From Sorex araneus (lineage: Eukaryota > Chordata > Mammalia > Eulipotyphla > Soricidae), in NCBI RefSeq assembly GCF_027595985.1, contig NC_073303.1, positions 368,569,386-368,633,385 of the forward strand: 64,000 nt of DNA, read 5' to 3'. The notes beneath the pieces were generated by a model. It was not told where the DNA came from and did not search any database. It worked only from the letters and a program-made list of their open reading frames with translations. The position numbers and the translations under genes are program-made. Below are positions 21,102-32,399 of this stretch, piece after piece; positions within the stretch are counted from its first letter, which is position 1; each line of letters starts with the position of its first letter.

Positions 21102-21351
21102 GCATTGTAGCACTGTCATCCATTGTTCATGGATTTGTTCGAGCGGGCAACAGTAATGTCTCCATTGTGAGATTTGTTGTTACCATTTTTGGCATATTAA
21201 ATATGCCATGGGTAGCTTGCCAGGCTCTGCCCTGTAGGTGGGATACTCTTGGTAGCTTGTCGGGCTCCCTGGGAGGGATGGAGGAATAGAACCTGGGTCG
21301 GCCGTGTGCAAGGTAAACGCTCTACCCGCTGTGCTATTGCTCCTGTCCTTT
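21102..21351 (-). mobile_element. CAGTG-tailed SINE, 12-bp TSD
   Basis: The head is at the high-coordinate end, the body shows 'GCCATGGGTAGCTTGCCAGG' on plus, and the 3' end reads GATGACAGTGCTACAATGC on minus. A perfect duplication AGGGCACTACAT lies at 21090-21101 and 21352-21363. Confidence 0.94.
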
Positions 21352-21604
21352 AGGGCACTACATATTTAACCAAATCTTTTTCCTTCAGAATCACTCATTC
21401 CTTCATTAAACAAATATTCACTGAGCACCTAGTATGCCCTATGTTCTTAGATAAGCAATAAAAGAAGCAAAAGAACCTCTCTACATTACAGTTCTTATTC
21501 TGGAGTTACAATACTCTTCGTATTAGTATACTTATCAAAGTACTGATGGACATGTCCAATTAACAGGTGTATGTTGAGGAAAATGTGAAACATTAAATTC
21601 AAAA

Positions 21605-21745
21605 CATTCGAGGTATGGCATTTGTCTTGCACACAGCTCACCTGGATTTGATCCCATCTGGTCCCCTGAGCATGCCAGGAGTGATCCATAAATGCAGAAG
21701 CAGAAGAAACTCCTGAGCATTGTCAGGTGTGTCCCCAAAACAAAA
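21605..21745 (+). mobile_element. SOR-like SINE, 5'-truncated and old
   Basis: It starts within the 'GGTATGGCATTTGTCTTGCA' part of the head. B-box-like 'GATTTGATCCC', 'GGTCCCCTGAGCATGCC' and an AACAAAAA tail follow. Confidence 0.82.
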
Positions 21746-21865
21746 ATAACAACAAAAACTAAAACTTAAAACACTTTTGATAATTGAATTCACTAGGGTT
21801 TTCATTACATTGGCATCAAACTATAGAGGAAACTCTAAAATTCACTATAAAATACCCAGAATTGG

Positions 21866-22013
21866 GGGCTGGAGTGATAGCACAGCGGGTAGGGCGTTTG
21901 CCTTGCACACGGCCAACCCGGCTTTGATTCCCAGCATCCCATATGGTCCCCTGAGCACCGCCAGGAGTAATTCCTGAGTGCAGATCCAGCAGTAACCCCT
22001 GTGCATTGCTGGA
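21866..22013 (+). mobile_element. SOR-like SINE, 3' end replaced
   Basis: Good A box and body up to 'CCCCTGTGCATTGCTGG', then no GGTGTGACCC-A-tail; unrelated sequence follows. Either the 3' end was deleted or it was truncated at insertion. Confidence 0.88.
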
Positions 22014-22751
22014 TTCAATTTTGACTCAGAAAAAGTATGTTTTATGAGCGTGAATTATAAAATCTGAATTATTTCAGTACAAGTTACATAAAGTATAGAT
22101 AAGAGATGAATTCATTTTCTTGCCTAGGAGATGGCCCTGTGGCCAAAGTGCCTGCCGGGCAAGTTTGAGTCTGTCGGTTCTGTCCCTGGTGCTGTCCACA
22201 CTCGTGACCTTGGCAGCTCTGCTGTCTGTGCTGTGATCACGCTGGCCACCCAAACAGTTTCAGGCTGGACCATAGTCAGACGTGTGCATGTACTGGAGCT
22301 AAAAAGAGCAACCCCAAGTGAGTACTGCGAAAAAGACATGGACGCACCCCAGCTGGAAGGGCAAGTGCTCTGGCGAGCTCTGCACCCAGAGCACACTTGG
22401 GATCACAACTAAAGAAAGCGCCTTTCAGAAGAATTTGTGTGAACTCGGGAACAAGAAGAAACCCAACCGCAGAGGCCACTACAGCCGAATGCAGGAGAAT
22501 CACAGCTAAGCATATGACCCCTGGCCCCTGCACCAGCATCAACGGAAGGAGGGAAAGGGAAGTCATCCTTTGGGCTCATGGTTTATGGGCATCTTGGTTC
22601 TATGTCCATTGACAGACACGTTTTTGAATATTGATAAGAGTAGACGCTATCTTTTATAGGAATGACACCCATATCTAGTTTTCTTTTTGCTCATGTGACA
22701 TAATGTCACTAGAATGAATTGACTGGAAATAATGAGCATTTTAATTAATTC
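22014..22751. other. Unassigned sequence, possibly part repeat
   Basis: 22125-22410 has SINE-like words ('GTGGCCAAAGTGCCTGCC', 'AGTTTGAGTC', 'GCACCCAGAGCACACTTGGG') but I cannot align it to the families here. No gene is supported; the opposed frames of about 90 codons look like chance. Confidence 0.3.
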
Positions 22752-22993
22752 ACAGTGATAGCACAGCGGGTAGGGCATGTGCCTTGCACATGGCCGAACC
22801 AAGTTCAATTCCTCCGCCCCTCTCGGAGAACCCGGCAAGGTACTGAGAGTATTTCGCCCGCACAGCAGAGCCTGGCAAACTACCCATGGCATATTCAATA
22901 TGTCAAAAACAGTAACAACAAGTCTCACAATGGAGACGTTACTGGTGCCCACTCGAGCAAATCGATGAGCAACGGGATGACAGTGATACAGTT
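22752..22993 (+). mobile_element. CAGTG-tailed SINE
   Basis: Complete from the head ('GATAGCACAGCGGGTAGGGC') through 'CGGAGAACCCGGCAAGGTAC' and 'AAACAGTAACAACAAGTCTC' to 'GGGATGACAGTGATACAG'. No A-tail. Confidence 0.92.
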
Positions 22994-23499
22994 CTGTAAG
23001 TTGTTGGAAGCATCTTCAGGACTGGCTTGCTGGAGCTCTGTTGAGCGTTTGCTCATGCTGAAGGCTCCTGGAAGAATGACTGGTCATGTGACCCGTGGTC
23101 AGTAGAATGATTAGATAACATCCTCCAGCTGGAAGGGGTTAGCTCCTCTCCTGACTGCCTCTCACCTCCAGAGGACTGACCTGCCTTCTTCACATGATAA
23201 CCTCAAGATTCTGAGGCACAGGAAGCTAGTGCAAGTGATTTCCTTGTGTTTAAAGTCATGTGGATGACACATTTACGTCATGAGTTTGACATACTTAGGT
23301 CAGAGAGAGAGTGCTGTGCACACTGGTTTTATACGGGGATTGTCATCATCTGTGGTCCATTAAAGACTTAAATGGACATGACTATCATGGCCATAACTCC
23401 TTAGTCTTTGCCAGGAGGTGATCTAGTGGGAGGAGGATGGACATTCTGTAATTATTTCCATTATTTCTTAATTATAACGTGTGTGACCTTGAACCTTAG
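22994..23499. other. Single-copy sequence
   Basis: No recognised gene, repeat or array. Confidence 0.45.
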
Positions 23500-23880
23500 T
23501 CCATGAAAGCCTTGACTTCTGCATTTGTATTTGTCAGCACTCTCCAGGGAGGCTGGTACAGATAGACATGGGGGAAAATCAACAGAGTTGGGTTGATTTT
23601 AGGAATTGGCTCACACACTTGTGACGACTGGCGAGTGTGGAAAGTGTAGGACAGGCTGGCAGGCAAGATATTGTAAGAGTTGATGTTGCAGAACCAAATG
23701 AGACAAATCAGAGCTCCATGGGACAGCAGGCTAGAAACCCTGGCACAGTTTCTATTTTGCATTCTTGAGGATAATTTTTCTTTCTGTTGGGGGAGAGGTG
23801 GAAACGGAAAATTTCAAGAACTTCATTGATTGGATGAGAGGCACCCCAATCAAGGAATATTTATCCAATCTTTAAAAATT
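23500..23880. mobile_element. Old LTR-like interspersed repeat, family uncertain
   Basis: 'TTTTAGGAATTGGCTCACAC', 'GACTGGCGAGTGTGG' and 'CATTGATTGGATGAGAGGCA' match a mammalian interspersed repeat I recall as LTR-type. I cannot name the subfamily or the orientation securely. Confidence 0.45.
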
Positions 23881-23885
23881 AAACT

Positions 23886-24020
23886 CGAGGGCCAGAGACA
23901 ATATAGCAGTTAAGATGTTTGTCTTGCTTGTCACTGACCCCAATTCAATTAATCCCCAGTACCACATGGTCTGCTAGAGCACTGCAGGGAGTTCACCCCT
24001 CCCCAATACATCCACCAAAC
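23886..24020 (+). mobile_element. SOR-like SINE, old
   Basis: Head 'GAGGGCCAGAGACAATATAGC', B-box-like 'CCAATTCAATTAATCCCC' and 'AGAGCACTGCAGGGAG'. It resembles the old copy at 2956. Confidence 0.72.
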
Positions 24021-24177
24021 CAAACATGCATCAATAAGTAAAAAAACCTTTGCAGCAATATCTATATTAGTGTTTAATCAAACAACTGTGTACCCACTGA
24101 TAGCCAAGCTGACACATATGAACAATCCCAACAATCCCAACATCCGCTGAAGGGAAGAAAAACAGTGTATGTGTCAG

Positions 24178-24268
24178 GGCTAGGGATGTGACTCAATGGT
24201 AAATTGCATGCTTTGCATGCATGAGACCTGGATTCGATCTCCAGCAATACACACAAAAATAAGAGCCA
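24178..24268 (+). mobile_element. Simple tRNA-derived SINE (ID-like)
   Basis: It is short and lacks the SOR body: 'GGCTAGGGATGTGACTCAAT', 'GCATGCTTTGCATGCATGAG', exact B-box core 'GGATTCGATCTCCAGC', then an A-rich 'ACACACAAAAATAAG' end. This layout matches tRNA-Ala-type simple SINEs such as rodent ID. It could instead be a precursor of the SOR head. Confidence 0.65.
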
Positions 24269-24479
24269 CAAAACTTACACAGGAATGAAAATATTCCAAG
24301 CACTGATACTGGAATCATTATTCTTACCCAGATCCTATTGGCACAGCTCAAGCTGGTGGTCATCTGTGTAAATTAGGACTACCCAGTGTGGGGAAGTGGT
24401 AAACAGGTTTGATGGATTTATGGAGGCAGGTGGTTGTGTCCCACACAGAATCAGAGCAGGGCGTGGGGGGTGGGGTAAT

Positions 24480-24860
24480 TTTAAATTGATGTTTGTTTTC
24501 AAAAAGAAAAGGAATTTAAAGAGCCCTCTGATCCTTGCAGACTAAACCATTGCTTCAGAGACCCGCGACCTAGCCACAGGCAGATAATGCTTTCCTCCAA
24601 CAGGTAAACCTCTGGCTTATCTAATTGAAATTTCAGGCTTCCTGCCACACTCTGGAAAAACCATCATTTGAAAAGGATCAAACCGTACATGCCAAACAAA
24701 AAGTCAGCTTTCAATGTGCTGCCTCTCAAATGGCAGGCTAATGAGATTTTCATTGGGAGCAGAGGTTTGAAGCTTTACAGCTCATCGTTTAAGATGCTTT
24801 GTTCCACTGCATTCACTGAATTTCACACGGACCATGGGAGGATTCCATTTTGACTCCTGT
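24480..24860. promoter_or_regulatory. Candidate conserved noncoding block
   Basis: Repeat-free AT-rich sequence with 'TTATCTAATTGAAATTTC' and 'GGCTAATGAGATTTTCATTG'. Texture only; unverified. Confidence 0.22.
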
Positions 24861-25754
24861 CTGGGGATCAAAGATAAGTGTTAGAAAGAGAAACAAAGTC
24901 TAAATGGTAAGAAAATAAAGACTTATCTAGACTTCTCACCAGGTTGGGTTATCTTTTATTCCTCCCTCCCTATTCCCTGGCCCTCTCCCTGCAAATTTAT
25001 TTCAAATGCAATCCATTCTCCTCCCCCAAATGATGCTCATTTGAGGCTCTTTCATTCCACTGACATTGCCCTTTCCAGGGCTCCTAATTGATCTCCCTGA
25101 CCAGATGGTCCCCATCCTAATCTACTCTGCACACAGCCGGCCAGTTTATTCCCTTTAAGACACAGCCTCTCCTCATTTCACTTTCTTTGCTCAAAATGTC
25201 AACGGCTTGTAGGATGGCAGGCCAGTGTGATTTAAAAAAAAAAAAAAAAATCCAGGTATCTGAAAGAAATAGTCAGACTTTCACATAGTGCCAACTAAGA
25301 GATGCACTATTGCACATCAGATAGAACAGCTTCTTGGCTGAATTCGATTTCTGCTTGGCTACCCTGACCTGTCAGCCTCGTGGCCAACTGAGGAGAGTTC
25401 CGAGTCGGCCTTTCTCCCGACTCGTCTCACCGTTGTGCGGGATGCGTGAACCCCGGTCACCTCGTTGGGAGCTAGCGTGCCGTGGTACTTATTGAGGAAG
25501 GGAAAGTAAAATATCTTGCCCTCCCTCCTCCACCATCCCGACCCCCCCTGGCCCCCACTCCCACCCTCCCTGCCATAATTTCACTGTGAAGTAATCGCCG
25601 TGAGCTGCCGATACGCTGGGAAGAGCTCTGAGAAACTGGCCAAGATTCATTCAACGCCCTTTGTTGAGAGCAAATGGCAGAGGCCTCCATCGACGATTCA
25701 CGGCTGGGCGAAGCGCCTGTCTGGAGCTAAAGGACTCTTCGGCCTTCCAACCCA
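24861..25754. other. Single-copy sequence with an A17 run
   Basis: An A run lies near 25233-25250. 25370-25470 is richer in CpG. No gene or repeat family recognised. Confidence 0.45.
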
Positions 25755-26130
25755 TTTGCTTTTTATTTTGTTTATTGTGGGGAAATTTGCATAACATTTC
25801 TGTGAGCCACTTGAAGAGTGCTGCTCAGTGGCTTTAGGGACATTCACATTTCCACACAAATATCACCATGATAAATTTCTAGAATGTTCTTCATGGTTCC
25901 GAACAGACCCTGGGTAGCCGCCCATGAAACAGTACTCTCCGGGACTCTCCCTCAGTCCCTGGTAAGCTCTGTTCTCCGCCTGTCTCTGTGAATTTGCCTG
26001 CTCTTCATCACTCAGAGAAGTGAGTCATTCATTTGGTTCTCCTGGGTCTGGAGTAGCTCATGGGGCATGACCTGTGAAGACCCATCCATGTGTTAGCAAA
26101 TATCCTAATTACTTTTTGTTTCTATCCTTA
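25755..26130 (-). mobile_element. L1M LINE 3' end, antisense
   Basis: The plus strand has 'GGAAATTTGCATAACATTTC', 'TCAGTGGCTTTAGGGACATT', 'ATATCACCATGATAAATTTC' and 'AAGACCCATCCATGTGTTAG', the complement of the L1M 3' end in order. Strongly decayed. Confidence 0.72.
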
Positions 26131-27117
26131 CTCTGAAGTTTTCTTCAGCCTTTTCTTATTTCCTTTTCAGATTACCAGTATTTGAATCCTGGTGCCACTC
26201 TCAAGGAATATTATTAGCCTTTTGGTGTCTTAAAATACTCATCTAAAGATCTGAGATAATAATAATTTACATATATGTTTCTATTTAATGTTACGTGCCA
26301 CGTATATGCCTGGGCATAGTAATACAGCCATACCCATTTATTCAGTATTCATTTTTTTAACCATTTCATTTTTGTGAAACAGAGCTGATTTTATATCAAT
26401 ATTACTTGTTTGTATTTAAATAATCTAAGTGGTTTATCCTTCAGGAAAAACTCCTTGTCAGTAAGTACAGACACTTGGCTAACTCTGTAACTCCTGGGGA
26501 CCCAGGGCTACTAATGCCAGGCTAATTTCCTTGTGAAATAGTGACTCCAAACTTCATCTTTACCCTGAAGGTAAGGGGCAGAGAACGCAATGCCCGAGAG
26601 ACCCAGGGGGACTAAGCTGACAGAAAATTTTGGAAGCAAAAAAGAAAGGAGAAAGGAAGGCGAGAGAAGAAACAGAGCCAATAGGTGTGAAAGGTGCAAC
26701 CCACACTGGGACCAGAAATCCTGACAAGCCTGGGCTCATTCCCCAGTAGCTCAGCACTACCCCAGGGTACGGGGCAGGGAGCCCTGGCGGGGGAGACTGA
26801 GGAACAGCCCCCCACCAGCTGGAGGGAGAGAAGCAGGAGCCCGCTCAGGCTCACACACTCCAGAGCAAAGGGCGCCTCAACAGAGCCCAGTGCAAGAAGA
26901 GAAGAAGGCATGATGCTCTGTCCTGCCCCTCCCCTTCTCACCCCTCCAAGGACCACTGACCCCTCTCTTGCAGGGTCAGAAGGACCCCAGGGTGTCCTCA
27001 GCAGAGGGGCGTTCTCTGAGAATCATGGTTCTTGAAAAAACACACTAGGTTACCAGGAAGGATCAGGAAGAGATTCAGCCAGAGGCATGAGGATCTCCTG
27101 ACGGGCATTTAACCCGA
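26131..27117. other. Single-copy sequence
   Basis: AT-rich to 26460, then moderately GC-rich. No gene, repeat or array recognised; the overlapping frames at 26500-27035 have no family resemblance. Confidence 0.45.
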
Positions 27118-27212
27118 GTAGTACGATGAAGGTGTGGAAAAGTGTTCATCCTTACTCTCAGGGACATGCAAAACAACAGTGAGGTGTCGCCCCTCACACC
27201 AGTGACAATGGG

Positions 27213-27267
27213 ATAGATATATACCATATATACATATATACATATATATACATATACATATATATAT
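27213..27267. repeat. TA/CATA microsatellite
   Basis: Interrupted TATACA units lying inside the old L1, next to the truncated SINE. Confidence 0.88.
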
Positions 27268-27465
27268 GGTCCTTGTCACTCTCACTCTCACTGTCACCCC
27301 ATTGCTCATCGGTTTGCTCAAGCAGGCACCAGTAACATCCCCATTGTGAGACTTGTTACTGTTTTTGGCATATTGAATAAGCCACAGGTAGCTTGCCAGG
27401 CTCTGCCGCGCAGGCAGGATACTCTCGGTAACTTGTCGGGCTCTCCGAGAGGGCGAAGGTATATT
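27268..27465 (-). mobile_element. CAGTG-tailed SINE, head missing
   Basis: The 3' end (minus) has expanded GTGA units ('TCACTCTCACTCTCACTGTC' on plus), then the typical body up to 'GGGCTCTCCGAGAGGGCGAA'. The tRNA head is absent: 5' truncation. Confidence 0.9.
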
Positions 27466-27518
27466 GTATAGATATATATGGGATATATGTGGTATATGTA
27501 TATACTGTATGTGTATAG

Positions 27519-27553
<35 letters not shown>
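27466..27553. repeat. TA/TG then CA microsatellite
   Basis: A TATATG-rich stretch ends in about 16 CA units (27521-27552). Confidence 0.9.
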
Positions 27554-27554
<1 letters not shown>

Positions 27555-28345
27555 CTGGAACAGGCGGGGATGTGCCTAAAAAGGAACTCTCATTTACTGC
27601 TTGTGACAGTGTTGTCTGGTCCATCCTCTACAGAAAACAATTTGGAGACTTTCACCCCAAAAAGAGGAGCTCCCGTATGACCCAGGAATCGCACTTCTTG
27701 GCATTTACTCCCCAAACATGAAGGCATTAATTTGAAAAGACATATGCATACCTATGTTCATCGCTACACTTGGTACAATAGCCAAGATCCGGAAACAACC
27801 CGAATGTCTAGGGGCAGATGAGTGGACCAAGAACTGTGGTCTAGAGGCACCATGAAACACAAGAAAAGATGGAACTGTTAGTTTGTTGCTGCATGGTTGG
27901 AATTGGAGGGTCTGTGTGTGGAGCAAAATAAGCCAGCGGCAAAAGGACAAGCACCAGGTGATCCCCCTTGTCTGTAGTATATGGAGCAAAGAAAAGAGGT
28001 CTGAGCACTGAACCTTGGCACTGAACTAGTGTATCACGCAGTATCAGGTTGGGTGGAACAATGAGGTTGACCAGAAGGCACACAAAGGCACTAGTAAAGG
28101 GCCTGGGGCACATTAGTGGAGGTAAAGTGAGTATACGCATCCAAACCTACAGCTGTCAATCAACAAAACAATGGTGGGGTGGGAGTTGGGGGGCTGAGGG
28201 AAAAGGAAGATTAGACCCAAGGTCACCTAAGGATGAGGACAAGGACAGAGGCTCTTGGGCATTTAGGTGCAGTAACTCGGCACTGTAAGCTTAAATACTA
28301 TTGTAACCGTATTACTTAAACCATAATTTAAGGAAATTAAATAAA

Positions 28346-29040
28346 CCTGGGCAGAAGCCAGGTGCTCCTCTGACTCTTCTCCCACTCTCGTCTCTGCTTT
28401 GTTGGGGTGGGGGCGAAGGGGCGGGGCCATGTTTGCACACATGGCCTTGGAGTTCATGCTTTTCCTCACACATATGCTCACCAGGACTCACACCCTGTAG
28501 TCGAGGTGCCCAGGCACATTCTAGCTGCAGTGCTCACCAGTGCTGGACTCGAGCTGCAGTGCTCATGCACGCTTGCCTGAGTGCCGGGCCACACAGTCTA
28601 CACGTGTGGGAGGCCCCAAGGAGCAAACCTGCAGCTTCATGCCTGAAGGCAAGCCCTCTGCACCACAGCGCCCCCCCACCTCACCCCTACCCCACATCCC
28701 ACCCAACCCCAGCCCTGCTACTCTGACAATTCTTTAGAGTCGTTCATTCCACAGGTACTTAGTGAACCTTCGCTGATTAACTGAAGTATTTCATCCTTAG
28801 AGTTCTCCGCTCGGGGAAATATTTGCCCCAGCTTCATTGTCTTGCTTGATCCCAAATGGACTGCAAGGTAGCAAGGGCTTGTTTGTTCGTTCACAATTAT
28901 TTTTATAGGCGCAGAAACTGGGGTTCAGAGAGGGGAGCGCCTGGGCCCTGCCCCCCACCAGAAGCAGACAGATGAAAGCACAGCCCGGCCCAGCCCGAGC
29001 GCGTGCTGACACCGTGTCCGCCCCAGGACACCATCAGCTC
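28346..29040. other. Single-copy, partly GC-rich; possible SINE remnant
   Basis: 28480-28670 carries 'GCAGTGCTCACCAGTGCTGG' and 'CTGAAGGCAAGCCCTCTGC', faintly like a minus-strand old SINE with an internal repeat of its 'AGCTGCAGTGCTCA' words. No gene is supported. Confidence 0.35.
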
Positions 29041-29870
29041 CAAACAATTTCCCTATTTATGCTTCTGCAGGAAATGAAAGGCGGCTTGGCTGTGGGGCTG
29101 GCCAGAGGGATGGAAAATTTCAAAGAAAGCTCCCACTTTCCGCAGAGTGTTAGATGCTCGGAGTCATTGATCTAGACACAGATGACCCAGGAAATGGGAA
29201 GGAATGCGCGGCCGTGTCTGGTTTGTTTTTTAAATAAGCAGCGGATCCACTTATCCACACACAGGGCTCTGGCACAGTGCGCAAGGAGGATGGATGTGGT
29301 GCCCGCCAGGAAGCCTGGCCTCCTTCCTGCTGCCAGAGCAGATCTGTACCGTCTGCGCCTTCCTGGGGAGGAGGCTGGCCCCGCCGTGAAGCTCTGTCCT
29401 CATCACAAGGCACAAGGGGAGGGAGGGGGAGGGGAGGTGTGGGGCGGGGGGGGGGGAAGCCTTTGGTGACCCATTGAAGCGACCACCACGGTGCTGAGCC
29501 TCCTGCCTCCAGAGGCAGCCCGTGAATACATGCAGGTTGTGCACTTTGTGTGGCCTCTCCGCGTGCCTGGTCCCGAATGTGAGTGTCTCCAAAGAGAGGG
29601 GCCTCAGCTCCCACCTCTGCTCAGATAACCCCGTCTCCCGCACTTCCTGATTGTAAAACTGTTTTGCTTTGGAGTCAACTCTGGCCGATTCCCCCAGTCT
29701 GTTTATCCGCCCGGGTCTGCGTGTAATTGCTGGAAAAAGAGATTAGCCCGCCTGTCGTAATCCTTTCCGTTGCCAGAGCACTCGGGGCCGAGAGACCCAC
29801 TGAAAGCCACGTTGTCCCGAAGCGGCTGGGACACAATTGGTCGCTGCATCCCATCAACCTTTGATGATCT
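29041..29870. promoter_or_regulatory. Candidate conserved noncoding block(s)
   Basis: 29041-29190 and 29640-29870 are repeat-free and hold words such as 'CTATTTATGCTTCTGCAGG', 'GTGTAATTGCTGGAAAAAG', 'AGAGATTAGCCCG' and 'TCAACCTTTGATGATC' (TCF-like). Between them is a GC-rich stretch with a G-run at 29446-29456. Regulatory function is a guess. Confidence 0.25.
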
Positions 29871-31440
29871 GGGGAGCGGAGGAGCTAGTGCAAAAGGCCG
29901 GAGCTCGTGTGTCTGATGCGGGGGACCAGGTTCATCCCTGGGGGAACGACCTCGTTGTCTGCCCAGCACCCAGCCCCTAAGCCAGGAGTCATCCCCCGGT
30001 GTGTCCCTTCCCCGAAAATCTGTAAATCTGACAAATGGTTTTTGGGCACTCTCACCCCACACGCCCCCGGGCGGGGATGGGTCTTACAGAAGAGCCTGAA
30101 GCTCCAGGGAAGAGCCCACCAACAGAGCCCCAGGGGAAGGACGGAGGACAGCAGCGGGGCCAGAAGCAGCTCAGCCCTCAGGAGAGGGCAGCTCGGAAGT
30201 CCGCTTCCCCCCCAGAGCTGCCTCGGGCAGGCCTCGATACTGCTGCACACAGGTTGGTGCAGCCCCAGTCTTGCCCTACAAGTGAGGCCCTGGAGGGAAC
30301 ATTCTTTAGAAAGCCAAGCACAGAGCATCCTCCTCATTTTCCAGATAAGAAAACCTGAGACAGAGGTCAGTAGAGACGAGGTGACTGGCCCAAAGGCCAG
30401 CGGCCAGCGAGCAGCCACGTGGGCATCCCAATGGGGCTGGAGGCTCAGGAGGGACCGGAAGGAAGGAGGGGCCGAGTTGGGTTTTGCTTGCGCTTATGTT
30501 TCTATGTCAGGGGGCAGATCTTCGGTTTTGGTTGCTCTCTGCTTTGTTCCTTCCATGTCATGGGAAGTGAGTTCTATTCGCCCTTTTGGAATCCAGGTTG
30601 AAACTTCTAGAGAGGTTTCAGAGGCCTTTCCCCTTACTGAATCCTTATATAAAGTGGCCTCTGGAGGGCAAAGGTTAGAACTTTGCAGAGTTTGGGCCCC
30701 CCCACCCCCCGCACTGCCCTATACGGGACTCTCTCCGACTCGCCCAGGACCTCCTACTTTTACAGGCAACCAATGAAAAGGCACGTGCTTAGAAAGGAAA
30801 TGTCCAGATCCAGGAAAACTGCATGCAGGGAGAGAAGGTCCTTCTGATGAATGTGTTTAGGCTGTTCGTTCCCCATCCATCTTTCGCCAGTTCTTGTTTG
30901 CCTGTCCCATCTTAATCATTTCGAGGTGCCCACAATGCCTGGGTAATGGGCGTGCGGTAAAAATAAATGGGATAAATAAATTAGTCTCGAAGCTTCACAA
31001 ATAAATCCAGTTGAATCAGCCTTACCAAAAATCACTCAGTCTTGAAGAGCGAAGTGGAGGTTGTAATGAAATAAGAAATGGATCTTTTGTTTCACAAAAA
31101 GCAAGAGGGGGTGAAAAACCTCACTCCGAAGGCATGAAAAAGTTCAAGAAAGAAAAGGGAATCCTATTTGCAGAGAGTTAGTCATTGTTCTTTTCTTGAG
31201 GCTTTGTGGCATCTCTTTCTACAGCCTTAATTCACCTTGTATTTTGAGAACTCTCCATCAGTATTGAGCACAGGTCCTTACAAGAGCAGAGCTGGCAACA
31301 TCCTACTTGACAGCTACTTTATATGCCAAAAGAGATCAGGTGGCTTCAAAAAATTGCCTCTCAGAAAGGAGGAAGTAGCCCAAAATTTCACATTTTTGCT
31401 TTTCCTAGTATAAGGTCCGCGGTTGCTACTGGGTTAGGCA
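29871..31440. other. Single-copy sequence
   Basis: The 289-codon frame at 29907-30776 is GC-driven, overlaps a 177-codon frame on the other strand and shows no domain. I do not call a gene. 30890-31170 is AT-rich with repeated AATAAAT words. Confidence 0.4.
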
Positions 31441-31530
31441 CGGGCTGAAAACACATACATTTACACACACAATCATACATCTACACATATATGCACACAT
31501 GCACATATACACAGACCTATAACACACCCT
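31441..31530. repeat. Degenerate CA-rich microsatellite
   Basis: Interrupted ACAC/ACAT units such as 'ACACATATATGCACACATGC'. Confidence 0.8.
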
Positions 31531-31979
31531 TACACTTCCATACAGTCATCCTCGCACGAGACAGTGCAGTGAAGGAGACGAGGCTTTAAATCCTTCATTT
31601 GTGTTCACAGCTTCATGATGCAGTGTACAGGAAACTGCTGGCTGCACACTCTTATAGAGGTCACCTGATAGAACTGTGGGTTTGTTTTTTTTTTAAGAGG
31701 CTAGCAGAAGAGAATCTCTCAAGATTTAAATGGATGATACAATTACGGCAAATTGTATTTCAAGTAGACCTTGGACATCTATGCCTGTAAAATGCATCTA
31801 TTCGGGTTGGCTTATATTGCACGTTTTTGTACCTTCTCATCAGGAAAGCCAGGGGCATCTTGCGACAGGGATTATTTTCTCCAGGGAGAGAGAAGCAGTC
31901 TCCTACACATGCAAGATCTCTGGGGATGCTGCTGGGGAAACAGAGGCACATCTAAATCCAAGCTTCAAGACATTCCAGT

Positions 31980-31980
<1 letters not shown>

Positions 31981-32026
<46 letters not shown>
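31981..32026. repeat. CA microsatellite with a decayed flank
   Basis: About 23 uninterrupted CA units. Sequence to about 32370 stays rich in CACA and CTCACA words and looks like an older, decayed part of the same array. The histidine/threonine-rich frame there is a translation of the repeat. Confidence 0.92.
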
Positions 32027-32028
<2 letters not shown>

Positions 32029-32399
32029 GATTGGCTCGCAGTTGCACATGCGCTCACACATGGTCATGCTCCCAGAAATTCTCATTGATTTCCATCCTCC
32101 GACTCCATCATCCTCTCGGATTTCATCCATGAGCTCCCACACTCACACACACCATTTCGCACACAGGCTCTCACAGACACACCTCACACATGCCCGCTTC
32201 CTCACACACCGATGCACACACAGTCGTGCTCACCCTCACCAGCCATAGTCACATCAATTCTGGTAGTGACAACCCACTCACTTACACTCAGGCTCCAGTG
32301 CTCGCCCAGACTCCCACTTGCTCACACACGCTCTGATTCATACATGTTCTCACACACGCCAGCTCACATATGCCCTCCCCCCCGCCCACCAGAGCCTGG

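Larger units (their letters stand above)
27118..28345 (+). mobile_element. Old L1 3' half, interrupted by a SINE and microsatellites
   Basis: 27120-27205 shows 'CAGGGACATGCAAAACAACA' and 'TGAGGTGTCGCCCCTCACAC'. After the interruption, 'AAACAATTTGGAGACTTTCA', 'CCCAGGAATCGCACTTCTTG', 'TACAATAGCCAAGATCCGG' and 'GAGCAAAATAAGCCAG' follow the ORF2 3' end order. Many frameshifts and stops make it non-coding. Confidence 0.8.

Noticed and set aside
29907..30776. 289-codon plus-strand frame
   Set aside because: GC-rich stretch with overlapping frames on the other strand, no domain, no splice or promoter context; length is compatible with chance.
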